A DNA stretch of 64,000 nt, taken from assembly GCF_000233455.1 (NCBI RefSeq), contig NZ_JH376427.1, forward strand, positions 22,124-86,123, in the 5' to 3' direction. Positions 42,207 to 51,248 of this stretch are shown here, in pieces. Numbering within the stretch: position 1 is the stretch's first letter; each line of letters opens with the position of its first letter. This DNA is from [Clostridium] citroniae WAL-17108. GTDB taxonomy: Bacteria; Bacillota; Clostridia; Lachnospirales; Lachnospiraceae. Under the pieces are notes generated by a model that was not told the DNA's origin, searched no databases, and saw nothing but the letters and a program-made list of their open reading frames with translations. The position numbers and the translations under genes were made by a program.

Positions 42207-43538
42207 TTACAGCCATATACTGCAAATAAATGTTGCAACCAAGCCGCCAATAGCCATGGAAATGTTGCTGAGAGATAAAGTTTTTAATCCTGTTTTCATA
42301 TCATAACCCATACAGTTGGTATATACCCAAAAATAGCTATCGTTCACATGACAGCAAGCTCGTGCGCCTGCGCCTGACGCCAAGAAAATCAAAATAGGAT
42401 TTAATCCCAGACTTGCTGCAATCGGAGCACAAAGAGTTGCAGCAGTTGTCACTGCAACGGTACCTGAGCCCTGTACTACTTTTAAAACACCGGATATCAC
42501 AAATGGAATCAGAATAAAGGGGAGTCCTGTATTAATGACCATATTCGCCAGACTATCACCAGCTCCAGAAACCTTCAATACTTGGCCCAGTGCACCTCCT
42601 GCTGCCGTAATGAACACGATTGGCCCTGCATCCTTTAGTGTCTTATCCATTACTTCAAGTACCTTTTTGCTCCCTAAACGTTTACCAAGTGTTACAATAG
42701 CTAAAACCGCGCCAATAGCCAATGCAATATTTGAATCTCCAACAAAAGAAGTAATCAGCAGAACCGGCGTTCCCTCCGGACAAATCATATCGCAAGTAGT
42801 TTTTGAAAGAATCAATACAATCGGCACCAGTAATGGCAAAAGGCTGGCCAATGTTCCGGGCAAATTTGAGTCATCATCAATATTTGCTGTTTCCTCCTCT
42901 TTTATATCAGAACGGAATGAGTAAAAATCGTCAGGCTTATTCCTAAAATAAATCTCTGCAAAAATCCATCCAAAAAGCGTCATAAAAACCGCTGCAAAAC
43001 TTCCGTATAATATGGCCTGTCCAATATCAATTCCCAGCAACCCAGCCGCCGCCAATGGGCCTGGAGTCGGCGGAACAAAAACATGGGTTGCCAGCAGTCC
43101 TGCTGAAAGGCTCACTGCCAAAATAGCTAAAGGAATCTTTGTTTTCTTTTGAATCGCCTTTACCAAAGGAGTTAAAATTACAAATGCCGCATCTGAAAAA
43201 ACCGGAATTGATACAATATATCCTGTAATAGCCATGGCAAGCCCTGCCCGCTTTTGTCCAACCAGTTTTACGGTGTCCATAGCCATTCGATTTGTAGCTT
43301 TCGCCGCATCAAGATAATTGCCCAGCATAATCCCAAAAATGATAACAATACCAATACTCTTAACCGTTCCTGAAAATCCTCCTGTGATTGCTCCTACTGT
43401 ATCAGAACCACTCATTCCCGCAAGTACTCCCATAACAAGTGCTGTTGACAATAATGCGATGAATGCATTCGCTTTTACCTTCAGGCATAAAAACAGTAAA
43501 ATTGCCATTCCAATGATAAAGACAAACTCAATCGACAT
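42207..43538 (-). CDS. GntP family hydroxy-acid:proton symporter
   Basis: 443 aa, 12-14 helices. MGVLAGMSGSDTVGAITGGFSG region, then FGIMLGNYLDAAKATNRMA and FVPPTPGPLAAAGLLGIDIG are GntP signatures. GntP carriers import gluconate, glycerate and other hydroxy-acids. Its partner enzymes here are a LeuCD-like dehydratase, suggesting a dicarboxylic hydroxy-acid rather than gluconate. Confidence 0.9.
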   Translation of the reverse strand: MSIEFVFIIGMAILLFLCLKVKANAFIALLSTALVMGVLAGMSGSDTVGAITGGFSGTVKSIGIVIIFGIMLGNYLDAAKATNRMAMDTVKLVGQKRAGLAMAITGYIVSIPVFSDAAFVILTPLVKAIQKKTKIPLAILAVSLSAGLLATHVFVPPTPGPLAAAGLLGIDIGQAILYGSFAAVFMTLFGWIFAEIYFRNKPDDFYSFRSDIKEEETANIDDDSNLPGTLASLLPLLVPIVLILSKTTCDMICPEGTPVLLITSFVGDSNIALAIGAVLAIVTLGKRLGSKKVLEVMDKTLKDAGPIVFITAAGGALGQVLKVSGAGDSLANMVINTGLPFILIPFVISGVLKVVQGSGTVAVTTAATLCAPIAASLGLNPILIFLASGAGARACCHVNDSYFWVYTNCMGYDMKTGLKTLSLSNISMAIGGLVATFICSIWL

Positions 43539-43539
43539 A

Positions 43540-44049
43540 CTATTCTCCCCCTTTTTTCATTCTTTCTCTCATCATAGGCTTAATTCCACCTGCCTCCAAG
43601 ATCTTAAAAGCCTGTTCTCCCATTTTCTCGCACAGACAGCATTCTCCTGTTTCCATAACAGTAACTGTGCCATTCTCCAAGTCCAACTTCAGAGTCTGTC
43701 CATACTTCACTTTCTTACCGATTCCTCTACATACCACCAAGGGCAGCCCTAAATTAATTGAATTGCGAAAGAAAATACGTGCAAAGGAATCAGCAACAAC
43801 TGCAGATACTCCCATATGTAACAGCGCAATCGGTGCATGTTCCCTGCTGGATCCACACCCAAAATTAGTCCCTGCTACAACAATCCCTCCTTTCGGAAAA
43901 GAAACCGCAATATTTTCATCTACCCCACTTAAGCAATGACTCCCAATCTCTTCCGGATCAGTAAGCGCCAAAAAGCGTCCCGGATATATTTGGTCAGTGT
44001 CAATATTATTTCCAACAACGATAGTTTCTCCAATGATTATTGTTTCCAT
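43540..44049 (-). CDS. 3-isopropylmalate dehydratase-like small subunit
   Basis: 169 aa, the LeuD/HacB size. GNNIDTDQIYPGRF near the start and the swivel-domain motif FGCGSSREHAPIAL are diagnostic. With the large subunit it isomerises or dehydrates a 2-hydroxy-dicarboxylate. One-base gap to the GntP gene; 11 nt from the large subunit. The absence of leuA and leuB nearby argues against a leucine-synthesis role. Confidence 0.9.
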   Translation of the reverse strand: METIIIGETIVVGNNIDTDQIYPGRFLALTDPEEIGSHCLSGVDENIAVSFPKGGIVVAGTNFGCGSSREHAPIALLHMGVSAVVADSFARIFFRNSINLGLPLVVCRGIGKKVKYGQTLKLDLENGTVTVMETGECCLCEKMGEQAFKILEAGGIKPMMRERMKKGGE

Positions 44050-44060
44050 CTGCTCACCCC

Positions 44061-45320
44061 CTATAAATACTGCCGCGGATCTGTGATGCGTCCATTCAGT
44101 ATGCTTGCTGCCACAGTCGCCGGACTAGCCAAATAAATCTCCGCCTTATTCGATCCCATTCTCCCTGGGAAATTTCGATTTGTACTGCTTATGCAGCGCT
44201 CCCCCTGTGCAATAATCCCTTCATGCGCTCCCAAACAAGCTCCGCATCCGGGAGTGGCAATCGTTGCTCCCGCTTTCATTAGATCCTGAATATATCCCTT
44301 TTCCATGCAGGACAACATAACCTCTGCTGAAGCCGGAACTACTACCAGCCTGCAGTATGGAGGAATGTGTTTTCCTCTTAGGATTCCTGCCGTCTCGGCT
44401 ATGTCTTCCTCACGGCCTCCCGTGCAGCTGCCTACATATCCCTGATTTAATATAACATCCTGCTCTAAAATCACCTTACTCAGAGGTGCTACATTATCTA
44501 CACTGTGGGGACAGGCTAATTGTGGCTCCAATTCAGAAACATCCCAGCAATAGGATTCCTGGTATTGAAAATCCGGATCTGTATACTGAACTTCATAGGA
44601 ACGGGCTGCACGTTTTGAAACATAATCCAATACATCCTGATTTGGCTGCATATATGCTGTCTTTGCTCCCATCTCAACAGCCATATTACAGATAACCATT
44701 CTGCCTGCCACATTTAGTTGCTCTACATAACTTCCCGTAAAATCAATTGCTTTATATACAGCTCCGTCAGCCTTGATTTTTCCCAGAACATGCAGTATCA
44801 CATCTTTGGGATATACTCCCTTTTTTGTCTCACCCTCCAAACGGACTTCAATGATTTCCGGTATTCGGAACCAGAGCTCCCCAGTCATCAAAATCGTAGC
44901 CATATCTGTGGCGCCACATCCAGTTCCCATGGCTCCAAATGCTCCATGTGTTGTGGTATGGCTGTCCGTTGCCACCACAATCATCCCCGGATAAATGACT
45001 CCTGCCTCCGGCATCACCTGATGACATACTCCGCAATTTGTATCAAAGTGATATTTTAAGTTATTTTTCTTTGCAAAACCACGCATTTCCTCATGATTCG
45101 ATGCGCTCTTAATATCCGGTGCCGGAGCATAATGATCAAAAACAAAAGCCGCACGCGTATTATCCCACACCGTTTCTCCACCCATTTCATAAAAAGAATA
45201 TACCGTTTGTAAATACAGGTCATTTATTTCCGCAAAGTCAACTTTTGCAGTTACAATTTCACCTGTACTTACCTTTTTCCTTCCGCTGTTTTTCGCAAGA
45301 ATCTTCTCGATTGCATGCAT
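44061..45320 (-). CDS. 3-isopropylmalate dehydratase-like large subunit (aconitase family)
   Basis: 419 aa from ATG 45320 (G-rich site; ORF extends to 45389 without one). [4Fe-4S] cluster cysteines in YVGSCTGGREEDI and GCGACLGAHEG; substrate motifs DSHTTTHGAFGAMGTGCGATD and STNRNFPGRMG. This 419-aa form is the prokaryote-archaea type (LeuC2/HacA/dimethylmalate dehydratase). Regulated by the divergent GntR gene via the palindrome at 45361. Confidence 0.91.
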   Translation of the reverse strand: MHAIEKILAKNSGRKKVSTGEIVTAKVDFAEINDLYLQTVYSFYEMGGETVWDNTRAAFVFDHYAPAPDIKSASNHEEMRGFAKKNNLKYHFDTNCGVCHQVMPEAGVIYPGMIVVATDSHTTTHGAFGAMGTGCGATDMATILMTGELWFRIPEIIEVRLEGETKKGVYPKDVILHVLGKIKADGAVYKAIDFTGSYVEQLNVAGRMVICNMAVEMGAKTAYMQPNQDVLDYVSKRAARSYEVQYTDPDFQYQESYCWDVSELEPQLACPHSVDNVAPLSKVILEQDVILNQGYVGSCTGGREEDIAETAGILRGKHIPPYCRLVVVPASAEVMLSCMEKGYIQDLMKAGATIATPGCGACLGAHEGIIAQGERCISSTNRNFPGRMGSNKAEIYLASPATVAASILNGRITDPRQYL

Positions 45321-45360
45321 AAACCTACCATCTCCCCTCTTGTTTGTATATCGTATTTTG

Positions 45361-45378
45361 AATATCGTATACGATATT
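45361..45378. promoter_or_regulatory. GntR-type operator palindrome
   Basis: AATATCGTATACGATATT is a perfect 18-bp palindrome between the divergent dehydratase operon and the GntR gene; a related half-site (TATATCGTAT) precedes it at 45347. The GTATAC core fits FCD-type GntR operators. Confidence 0.75.
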
Positions 45379-45490
45379 ACATTTTTCACGTTTAGATTAT
45401 CACATTTCTACTTTATGTGCAATATATTTTTGTAATTATCTTATATTTTTATTTATATTTCACAATATTATAATGGCAATCTTATGAGAT

Positions 45491-45520
45491 TTGACAGGAA
45501 TTTCGTAAATATGTTATGAT
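45491..45520 (+). promoter_or_regulatory. Promoter of the GntR gene
   Basis: TTGACA (45491-45496), then TATGAT (45515-45520) after 18 bp. Confidence 0.7.
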
Positions 45521-45549
45521 AAGCACATGAGAAATCCGAGGTGATAAAC

Positions 45550-46203
45550 GTGGAATCATTAGAACTTATGCCTGCCCGCGTGCGCATTACATCAATTTTA
45601 AAAAAAGCACTTTTAGCAGGTGAATATAAAAATGGGCAGGAATTAAGCCTCACAGAAATCGCAGAACGGCTTGGTGTAAGCCGAACTCCAGTCCGCGAAG
45701 CCTTTCAGACTCTGGCTGCTGAAGGATTAATTGAATTACGAATGAATAAAGGCGCTATTGTAAAACCTATTAATCAAAAATTCATTATCGACCATTACGA
45801 AATGAGAATTCTTTTGGAATCTGAGGCTGTAGCCAGAGCTGCAAGAAATGGGTTAGATGTATCTGAACTACTCACTGAACTGTATCACATGATGGATAAT
45901 ATGGATATGATTGATCGTTCTTACTATACGGAACTCAATCAGAGAATTCATATGACTATTTGGAAAGCGGCAGATAATCAAAAACTTTTGAATTTTCTTA
46001 TGAGTTTGTGGAATGGCCCCAGCATTAGCACAATGAATTCTGAACTGGAGCATTACCACCAATCCACACAAGAGCACATTGAGATTCTTCAGGCTATTCG
46101 TGCCGGAGATATAACTGAAGGGAAACGTATTATGGAATGGCATATTCATAGAAGTATGGACAATATTCTAAAAAGTTTTCAGGCTGCCCACCCGGATTGT
46201 TAA
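45550..46203 (+). CDS. GntR family regulator, FCD type
   Basis: 217 aa from GTG 45550, four bases after GAGGTGAT; ATG 45568 would remove part of the conserved start and lacks a site. Winged helix LSLTEIAERLGVSRTPVREAFQTLAAEG (residues ~33-60) and an alpha-helical FCD domain (DHYEMRILLESEAVARAA, LNQRIHMTIWKAADN, EHIEILQAIRAGD). FCD regulators sense carboxylic acids, matching the divergent hydroxy-acid operon. Confidence 0.9.
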   Translation: MESLELMPARVRITSILKKALLAGEYKNGQELSLTEIAERLGVSRTPVREAFQTLAAEGLIELRMNKGAIVKPINQKFIIDHYEMRILLESEAVARAARNGLDVSELLTELYHMMDNMDMIDRSYYTELNQRIHMTIWKAADNQKLLNFLMSLWNGPSISTMNSELEHYHQSTQEHIEILQAIRAGDITEGKRIMEWHIHRSMDNILKSFQAAHPDC

Positions 46204-46233
46204 ATTAAAATAAGAGGGCCGCCCAGTCAATAA

Positions 46234-46298
46234 AATATGCTCCCTCTTAAGTAGACACGCTCAATCATTTCGACCGTCTACTTAAGAGGGAGCATATT
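46234..46298. repeat. 23-bp perfect inverted repeat with 19-nt loop
   Basis: Arms 46234-46256 (AATATGCTCCCTCTTAAGTA...) and 46276-46298 are exact reverse complements. It lies between convergent genes and may be a bidirectional terminator, but there is no clear U-tract and the arms are unusually long. Confidence 0.9.
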
Positions 46299-46318
46299 AA
46301 AGGCAGCAGCCCCCCTGT

Positions 46319-47116
46319 TCATCCTCTCCTCTTTGCCTCCACATAATCCTTAACCGTAATATACACCCGACCATTTTCCATGGTGCTGAGCTGAGCCACA
46401 TGGGGCAGCTCCAGATAGGCATCCCGTATCTTTTCCCTCTGCGCAAACACTTCCTGGGCCGGACCGTCAAGATAAACCTCTCCCCTGCGCAGGACCACCA
46501 CCCGTTCAAAATAATTGGCGACAAAATCCATATCATGGATAATGGTGATCACCAGCTTTCCTTCCTCCCCCAAACGGTTGATGATCTCTCCGATGCGCCG
46601 CTTTCCCCAGCTGTCCTGTGCAATGGTTGGCTCATCCAGAATTATTATTTCATTTTCCATGGCGATCACAGATGCAATGGATATCAGCTTCCGCTCCGAC
46701 AGCCCAAAATCATAAGGGCTTTCCTCCATTTTATCCTTCAGCCCCACGATCTCCAGTGCCCTTACTGCATTCTCCCTTGCTTTTTCCTTATCCTTAAAAA
46801 TGTTTAGGGGGCCGAACATTACCTCATCTATGATCTTATTTTTAAATATCTGGTCATCCGGGTTCTGAAATACCATACCTACCTGCTTGGACAACTCCGC
46901 CACCGTTGTGGTGCTGATATCCGTTCCATTGATCAGGATCTTTCCGCTCACAGGCTTTAAAAGGCCCTTCAGCAATTTTACAAATGTGGTCTTTCCCGCT
47001 CCATTCTGCCCCACAACAGCTGTCTTTCTACCATCAATTTCCAAATTCAGTTTTTTGAGGATCGGCGTATCCTCTGTATAAGAAAAACACAGATCCTGAA
47101 CCGTAATATTATTCAT
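46319..47116 (-). CDS. ecfA: ECF transporter ATP-binding protein (second ATPase)
   Basis: 265 aa from ATG 47116 (AGAGGGG site). Walker A GQNGAGKTTF, Q-loop VFQNPDDQIF (ECF-typical NPDDQ), signature LSERKLISIA in place of the canonical LSGGQ, Walker B IIILDEPTIAQD, and H-loop ITIIHDMDF. Overlaps the preceding ATPase gene by 8 nt. Forms the energy module with its partner and EcfT. Confidence 0.9.
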   Translation of the reverse strand: MNNITVQDLCFSYTEDTPILKKLNLEIDGRKTAVVGQNGAGKTTFVKLLKGLLKPVSGKILINGTDISTTTVAELSKQVGMVFQNPDDQIFKNKIIDEVMFGPLNIFKDKEKARENAVRALEIVGLKDKMEESPYDFGLSERKLISIASVIAMENEIIILDEPTIAQDSWGKRRIGEIINRLGEEGKLVITIIHDMDFVANYFERVVVLRRGEVYLDGPAQEVFAQREKIRDAYLELPHVAQLSTMENGRVYITVKDYVEAKRRG

Positions 47117-47957
47117 ATCCCCTCTGCCCCCTGACCAGCTGGCAGGTATCCTCCAATGTAACAGGATACAGGCCATCTGTTTTTTTCACGCAAAGCTCAC
47201 GGCATATCTGGGTAAACACCGGATAATCCATCTGATACTTCTCCAATTCCGGATTGGAAAACACCTTTGCAGGAACATCATAATCCACCACAATTCCATC
47301 ATGCATGAGAATGATCTTATCACAATATCTTGCCAGTTTTTCGATCTTATGCTCAACAATCAGGATCGTCATCCCCTCTTTGCTGAGGGTCTGTATGGCC
47401 CGGAACACCTCCTCCGATCCCTGGGGATCCAGCTGTGAGGTGGGCTCGTCAAAGACAATGACCTCCGGACGCATGGCAATGATACTGGCGATTGCCATCC
47501 TTTGCATCTGCCCGCCGGAAAGCTGGAACGGATTCCGGTTCCTGTAGTTTGCAATATCCAAAAGCTCCATTGCATATTCCACCCTTTTAAGAATCTCCTC
47601 CCGGGGCAGACCAATGTTCTCAGGACCAAATGCAATCTCCTCAAACACAGTCAGCTTGGAGCCTGTGACCTGTGTAAAGGGGCTTTGAAATACAATGCCG
47701 ATTTTGGACACCAGATCGCTGGACTCAGCCTTTGTAACCTCCATACCGTCAATAAACACATGTCCGCCGTATCTTCCTTTATAGAAGTTTGGCACCAGCC
47801 CTACAAGCGCCTGGCAGAGCGTGGATTTTCCAGCTCCGTTGGTGCCTACGATCCCTACGATCTCACCGGCTTCAACCTGGAATGAAATATCATTCAATAC
47901 CAGTTTATCTGTCATGGGATACATATATTTCAAATGCTCCACACTTATCTTAGCCAT
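47109..47957 (-). CDS. ecfA: ECF transporter ATP-binding protein (first ATPase)
   Basis: 282 aa from ATG 47957 (GGAGGGG site). Walker A GTNGAGKSTL, Q-loop VFQSPFTQVTG, signature QLSGGQMQRMAIASI, Walker B VIVFDEPTSQLD, H-loop ILIVEHKIE. Canonical catalytic residues, unlike its partner's altered signature. Overlaps the EcfT gene by 13 nt. Confidence 0.92.
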   Translation of the reverse strand: MAKISVEHLKYMYPMTDKLVLNDISFQVEAGEIVGIVGTNGAGKSTLCQALVGLVPNFYKGRYGGHVFIDGMEVTKAESSDLVSKIGIVFQSPFTQVTGSKLTVFEEIAFGPENIGLPREEILKRVEYAMELLDIANYRNRNPFQLSGGQMQRMAIASIIAMRPEVIVFDEPTSQLDPQGSEEVFRAIQTLSKEGMTILIVEHKIEKLARYCDKIILMHDGIVVDYDVPAKVFSNPELEKYQMDYPVFTQICRELCVKKTDGLYPVTLEDTCQLVRGQRGYE

Positions 47958-48721
47958 AGGAATCCCCTCCATACCAATGCAGCTATGACCAGAACACAGC
48001 AGCAGCTTCTGATAAACCTGTCATGGCTTCCATCCTCCATCTGATTGATAAAAGTCTTCGGTGTTCTGGAATTGAATCCTCTCACTTCAAGGGCAACCGC
48101 CCTTTCTCTGGTCTGCAGCAGTGAATTCATTACCACCGGTCCTATTAAGGGAATAAATGCCTTCACCCTGGTCAACAGGCTTCCCTCCATCTCAAGGCCC
48201 CGTGACCGCTGGGCGTCTGTGATGGTGCCTGTTGATGTGATCATTTCAGGAATAATCTGCAGGACTGAGCTGAACACATAGCCGATTTTGGGGCTCATCC
48301 CTTTCTTCACCAGGGATTCCACCAAATCTGACGGCCTTGTTGTCAATACAAGGATTGAAAAAGCACAAATAATATTGATCAGGTTCAGACAGATGGAAAG
48401 CGCATGGAGAAACCCTTCCAGATAATAACGGATCCCCATAACATCCAGCAGCACGGTTTCATTGTCCGGATTAAATAAGCCCTGGACCAACAGGATGGAC
48501 GCCATCAGGATCAGGCTCACACCAATAAGGGGCAGCATACGCCGGAAAACCCTGCCTTTGCTCAGCAGTGTCAGATTGATCAGGATGACGCCCACCGTTA
48601 CATACAAATTCGATATGAACAGCGGGATGAGTACCGCCGCCATGATATAATAAAGTTTATTGATCGGATGAGTCCGGTGAAGCGCCGATTCCTTCTCCAC
48701 ATATAAGCTTGCCATCTTCAT
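47945..48721 (-). CDS. ecfT: ECF transporter transmembrane protein EcfT
   Basis: 258 aa, about five helices. The two Ala-Arg-Gly-type coupling motifs appear as AQRSRGLEMEG and RAVALEVRGFNSR (residues ~170-230). N-terminal RTHPINKLYYIMAAVLIPL is typical. Confidence 0.91.
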   Translation of the reverse strand: MKMASLYVEKESALHRTHPINKLYYIMAAVLIPLFISNLYVTVGVILINLTLLSKGRVFRRMLPLIGVSLILMASILLVQGLFNPDNETVLLDVMGIRYYLEGFLHALSICLNLINIICAFSILVLTTRPSDLVESLVKKGMSPKIGYVFSSVLQIIPEMITSTGTITDAQRSRGLEMEGSLLTRVKAFIPLIGPVVMNSLLQTRERAVALEVRGFNSRTPKTFINQMEDGSHDRFIRSCCCVLVIAALVWRGFLWLR

Positions 48722-48798
48722 CTCACAGTCCTCCTTGCAGATGCAGGCAGTCCCTTACAGAGCCTGCCCGCCTGATGATCCGGATACCACTCCGGTTA

Positions 48799-49404
48799 TT
48801 ATAAACTTTCGGTCTCCTCTTCCATGGTATAAAGGCTGGTAAGGCGTTTGGGAAGATTTTTGTATATGGCGAAAGAAATCATCGCTACTAAGATCTTGTC
48901 CGGTATATCGACCACTGCCTCATCCACTAATGATGACAATATGACAGGCACCTTATTTGCCATCAGATATGTAAATACGGCATCCCCCCATACATTCCCC
49001 GTTTGCCCGCTCCAGAATATAATATTAAGGGGCGTGGAAATGACCACTGCCACCAGACCGATCAAAAGGCCTGTGATCAGAGCTCCCTTATAACTTTTGA
49101 ACAATCCCTTATACGCGGTAATTCCCGCGGTCAGGCCAATACCCAGGCCGGTCAGTGCATAGACCAATGAAACAGGGCTTGCCGTCAGACCGTATATGAT
49201 ATTTTTCAGCGCTCCGCAGATCCCGCCAATAACCGGTCCGCAGAGAGCACCTGCAATAATGGTTCCGATATTATCCATAAATAACGGAAGCTTCAGCGCC
49301 TCAGCGAAAAACTTACCGATATAGTTGATGCCCACTGCTGCGGGTATCAATACCAATGATGCCGTACTGAAGTTTAATGACCATATACCCCTTTTCTTAC
49401 CCAT
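48799..49404 (-). CDS. ECF transporter substrate-binding membrane protein (S component)
   Basis: 201 aa, six helices, small and Gly/Ala/Ile rich, with GTIIAGALCGPVIGGICGALKNIIYGL and LTGLGIGLTAGITAY. Such proteins bind a vitamin or other small solute. It is encoded directly before ecfT and after uridine phosphorylase, which suggests a nucleoside-related substrate. It does not show the hallmark residues of RibU, ThiT or BioY that I know. Confidence 0.82.
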   Translation of the reverse strand: MGKKRGIWSLNFSTASLVLIPAAVGINYIGKFFAEALKLPLFMDNIGTIIAGALCGPVIGGICGALKNIIYGLTASPVSLVYALTGLGIGLTAGITAYKGLFKSYKGALITGLLIGLVAVVISTPLNIIFWSGQTGNVWGDAVFTYLMANKVPVILSSLVDEAVVDIPDKILVAMISFAIYKNLPKRLTSLYTMEEETESL

Positions 49405-49436
49405 TTGAATACCTCCTTCTCCTTATCCCGTTCCGG

Positions 49437-49486
49437 CTCTTTCTAGCTCTTTCTAGCTCTTCCTAGCTCTTCCTAGTTCTTTCTTG
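49437..49486. repeat. 10-bp tandem repeat (five copies) at the udp stop
   Basis: CTCTTTCTAG, CTCTTTCTAG, CTCTTCCTAG, CTCTTCCTAG, TTCTTTCTTG. Each of the first four contains a minus-strand TAG; the udp stop codon lies in the fourth unit. Confidence 0.85.
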
Positions 49487-50225
49487 CCTCCAATTCGGAA
49501 ATTGTTTCCAATGCCGCCAGGATCTCATTTTCTTCCCCGCAAGCTGCCTGTCTGGCGTCATTTACATAATCCTGGATCCCTTCCTTTACATCCCCCTTCC
49601 ATTCCACCACAATATTTAAGATGGATCCGGCTCTGAGCCCCCGCAGGCCTGCCACCACAAAGAGTGTAGAAGTCTCCAGATCCTCTCCCAGGATCCCCCT
49701 GCTATGCCAGTAGTCCGTCCGTTCCTCTGCTGTATCCGCATAATAGCTGTCATGGCTTCGGGTGATCCCGCTATGGTACCTAAATCCCATTTTCCCGCAT
49801 ACCTGCTGCAGGATACCCGTTGTCTCCAGATCCGGTACTGCCGGATATCCCTTATCCACATAAGTGGACGTGGTTCCGTCATCCCTTACAGAACCTGTGC
49901 TGATGATCAGGTCTCCCACGGACATGCCGCTTTGAAGCGCTCCGCAGCTTCCGATCCGCAGGATCGTCCGGACTCCTATGGCCCTCATCTCTTCAATCGC
50001 TATGGCTGCCGATGGTCCCCCAATCCCAGTGGAAAGCGCAATGACAGGGACACCTTTATATTTGCCTCGTATTGAATAATACTCCCTGTTAAATGCAAGT
50101 TCCCGCACATCATCCAGATATCCGGCAATCCTTTTCACGCGTTTTGGATCCCCGGGTATGATCGCATACTCCGCGGACTCTTTCCGCGAGATCAAAATAT
50201 GCGGCTGTTTCTCCATGTCCCCCAT
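49473..50225 (-). CDS. udp: Uridine phosphorylase family nucleoside phosphorylase
   Basis: 250 aa. AIIPGDPKRVKRIAGYLDD (phosphate site), VIALSTGIGGPSAAIAIEEM, TILRIGSCGALQSGM and the ribose-binding ETSTLFVVAGLRGLRAGS region. Splits uridine (or another nucleoside) to base and ribose-1-phosphate in the cytoplasm. AGGAGGGG precedes the start at six bases. The gene is 12 nt after the membrane-protein gene and 68 nt before the S component. Confidence 0.88.
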   Translation of the reverse strand: MGDMEKQPHILISRKESAEYAIIPGDPKRVKRIAGYLDDVRELAFNREYYSIRGKYKGVPVIALSTGIGGPSAAIAIEEMRAIGVRTILRIGSCGALQSGMSVGDLIISTGSVRDDGTTSTYVDKGYPAVPDLETTGILQQVCGKMGFRYHSGITRSHDSYYADTAEERTDYWHSRGILGEDLETSTLFVVAGLRGLRAGSILNIVVEWKGDVKEGIQDYVNDARQAACGEENEILAALETISELEARKN

Positions 50226-50237
50226 AGTCTACCCCTC

Positions 50238-51248
50238 CTAGCTGTTGTTTTGTCCGTTTTCTATCTGATATCGGATACCGTGGTACAGGGAAAGGGCAGA
50301 TTCCGTGATCAATGCCACCACAGTGAGATATACCAGCACATTTACCGCTATCTCACAGGCCTGAGCCTCCCCCGTTACTCCCGCCGGCCATAACACCCTC
50401 AATGCCAATCCCCCTACCAGTGACTGGTTAAATATGTCCGGCTTTGTCAAAAAGAACATGTAGCAGATCACAGAGATACTGTTGATCAAAACATTGATGA
50501 CCGACAGTTTCATTGTCCAGCATCCAGACGCCAGTTTTACCAGGTCCCTTATGATCCCAACAAACAGCAGTGAAACAATGATCGGAGCAACCGTCTGCAT
50601 CCCTTTTGGCGAAAAGATCGGTATAGAGATGGGATTGGTGATCCAGATTACCTCCGATATCTGTACGGTTGGATTTCCCATTACGATCACACTGATCATG
50701 GCAATGCTGACAACCACGGACCATACCACCCCAGAGATGGATATGGTCTGGCTCCGTTTTGGGATCTTTGGCAAGGCGGCCGGATCCCACGCTGTTTTGG
50801 ATGCTCTGCGATAGTGGTCGCGTTCCATGAGGGCAAATACCAATGTGACCAGTACAAAGCTCAGACATACAGCCCGCAGGAGCAATGCCGCAAATTGGAA
50901 CAATATATCTTCCAGCAGAGCGTCCGGATGAAGGAAAAAACCAACTATTTCTATGAGACTGATCCCAAACACGGATGCCGCCAGAAAAATACGCATTGCC
51001 AGCGTATAGGCATCGTAAAGCTGAGGTCCGATCAAATATTTCTGCTCCTCCCTGTATTGTCCCGCCAGGTAAGCCGGATCGCCTAATTCCTTTAGAAGCG
51101 CCATGATCTGTTCCTGTCCGGCCTCTCCATGACAGCGCTCCTGTATCATATCCTCAATCAAAGTCCGCAGTTCCTGTTCAATATCCGCGCGCTGTGACAC
51201 CGGCAAGCGGCGGGATACTGCATATATGTACCGCTCAATCAGCTCCAT
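50238..51248 (-). CDS. Membrane protein with N-terminal HAAS-like domain
   Basis: 336 aa from ATG 51248. Residues 1-50 (MELIERYIYAVSRRLPVSQRADIEQELRTLIED) form a HAAS/permease-prefix-like helical domain, typical of proteins paired with PadR regulators. Seven hydrophobic segments follow. Start overlaps padR by 14 nt. Likely sensor or partner of PadR; function unknown. Confidence 0.8.
   Translation of the reverse strand: MELIERYIYAVSRRLPVSQRADIEQELRTLIEDMIQERCHGEAGQEQIMALLKELGDPAYLAGQYREEQKYLIGPQLYDAYTLAMRIFLAASVFGISLIEIVGFFLHPDALLEDILFQFAALLLRAVCLSFVLVTLVFALMERDHYRRASKTAWDPAALPKIPKRSQTISISGVVWSVVVSIAMISVIVMGNPTVQISEVIWITNPISIPIFSPKGMQTVAPIIVSLLFVGIIRDLVKLASGCWTMKLSVINVLINSISVICYMFFLTKPDIFNQSLVGGLALRVLWPAGVTGEAQACEIAVNVLVYLTVVALITESALSLYHGIRYQIENGQNNS

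Noticed and set aside
42207..43538. Gluconate-specific transporter
   Set aside because: GntP family membership is clear but no gluconate kinase or Entner-Doudoroff genes are nearby, so a specific substrate is not assigned.
43540..45320. Leucine biosynthesis leuCD
   Set aside because: No leuA, leuB or ilv genes are adjacent, while a permease and FCD-GntR regulator are; catabolic use is more likely, though not proven.
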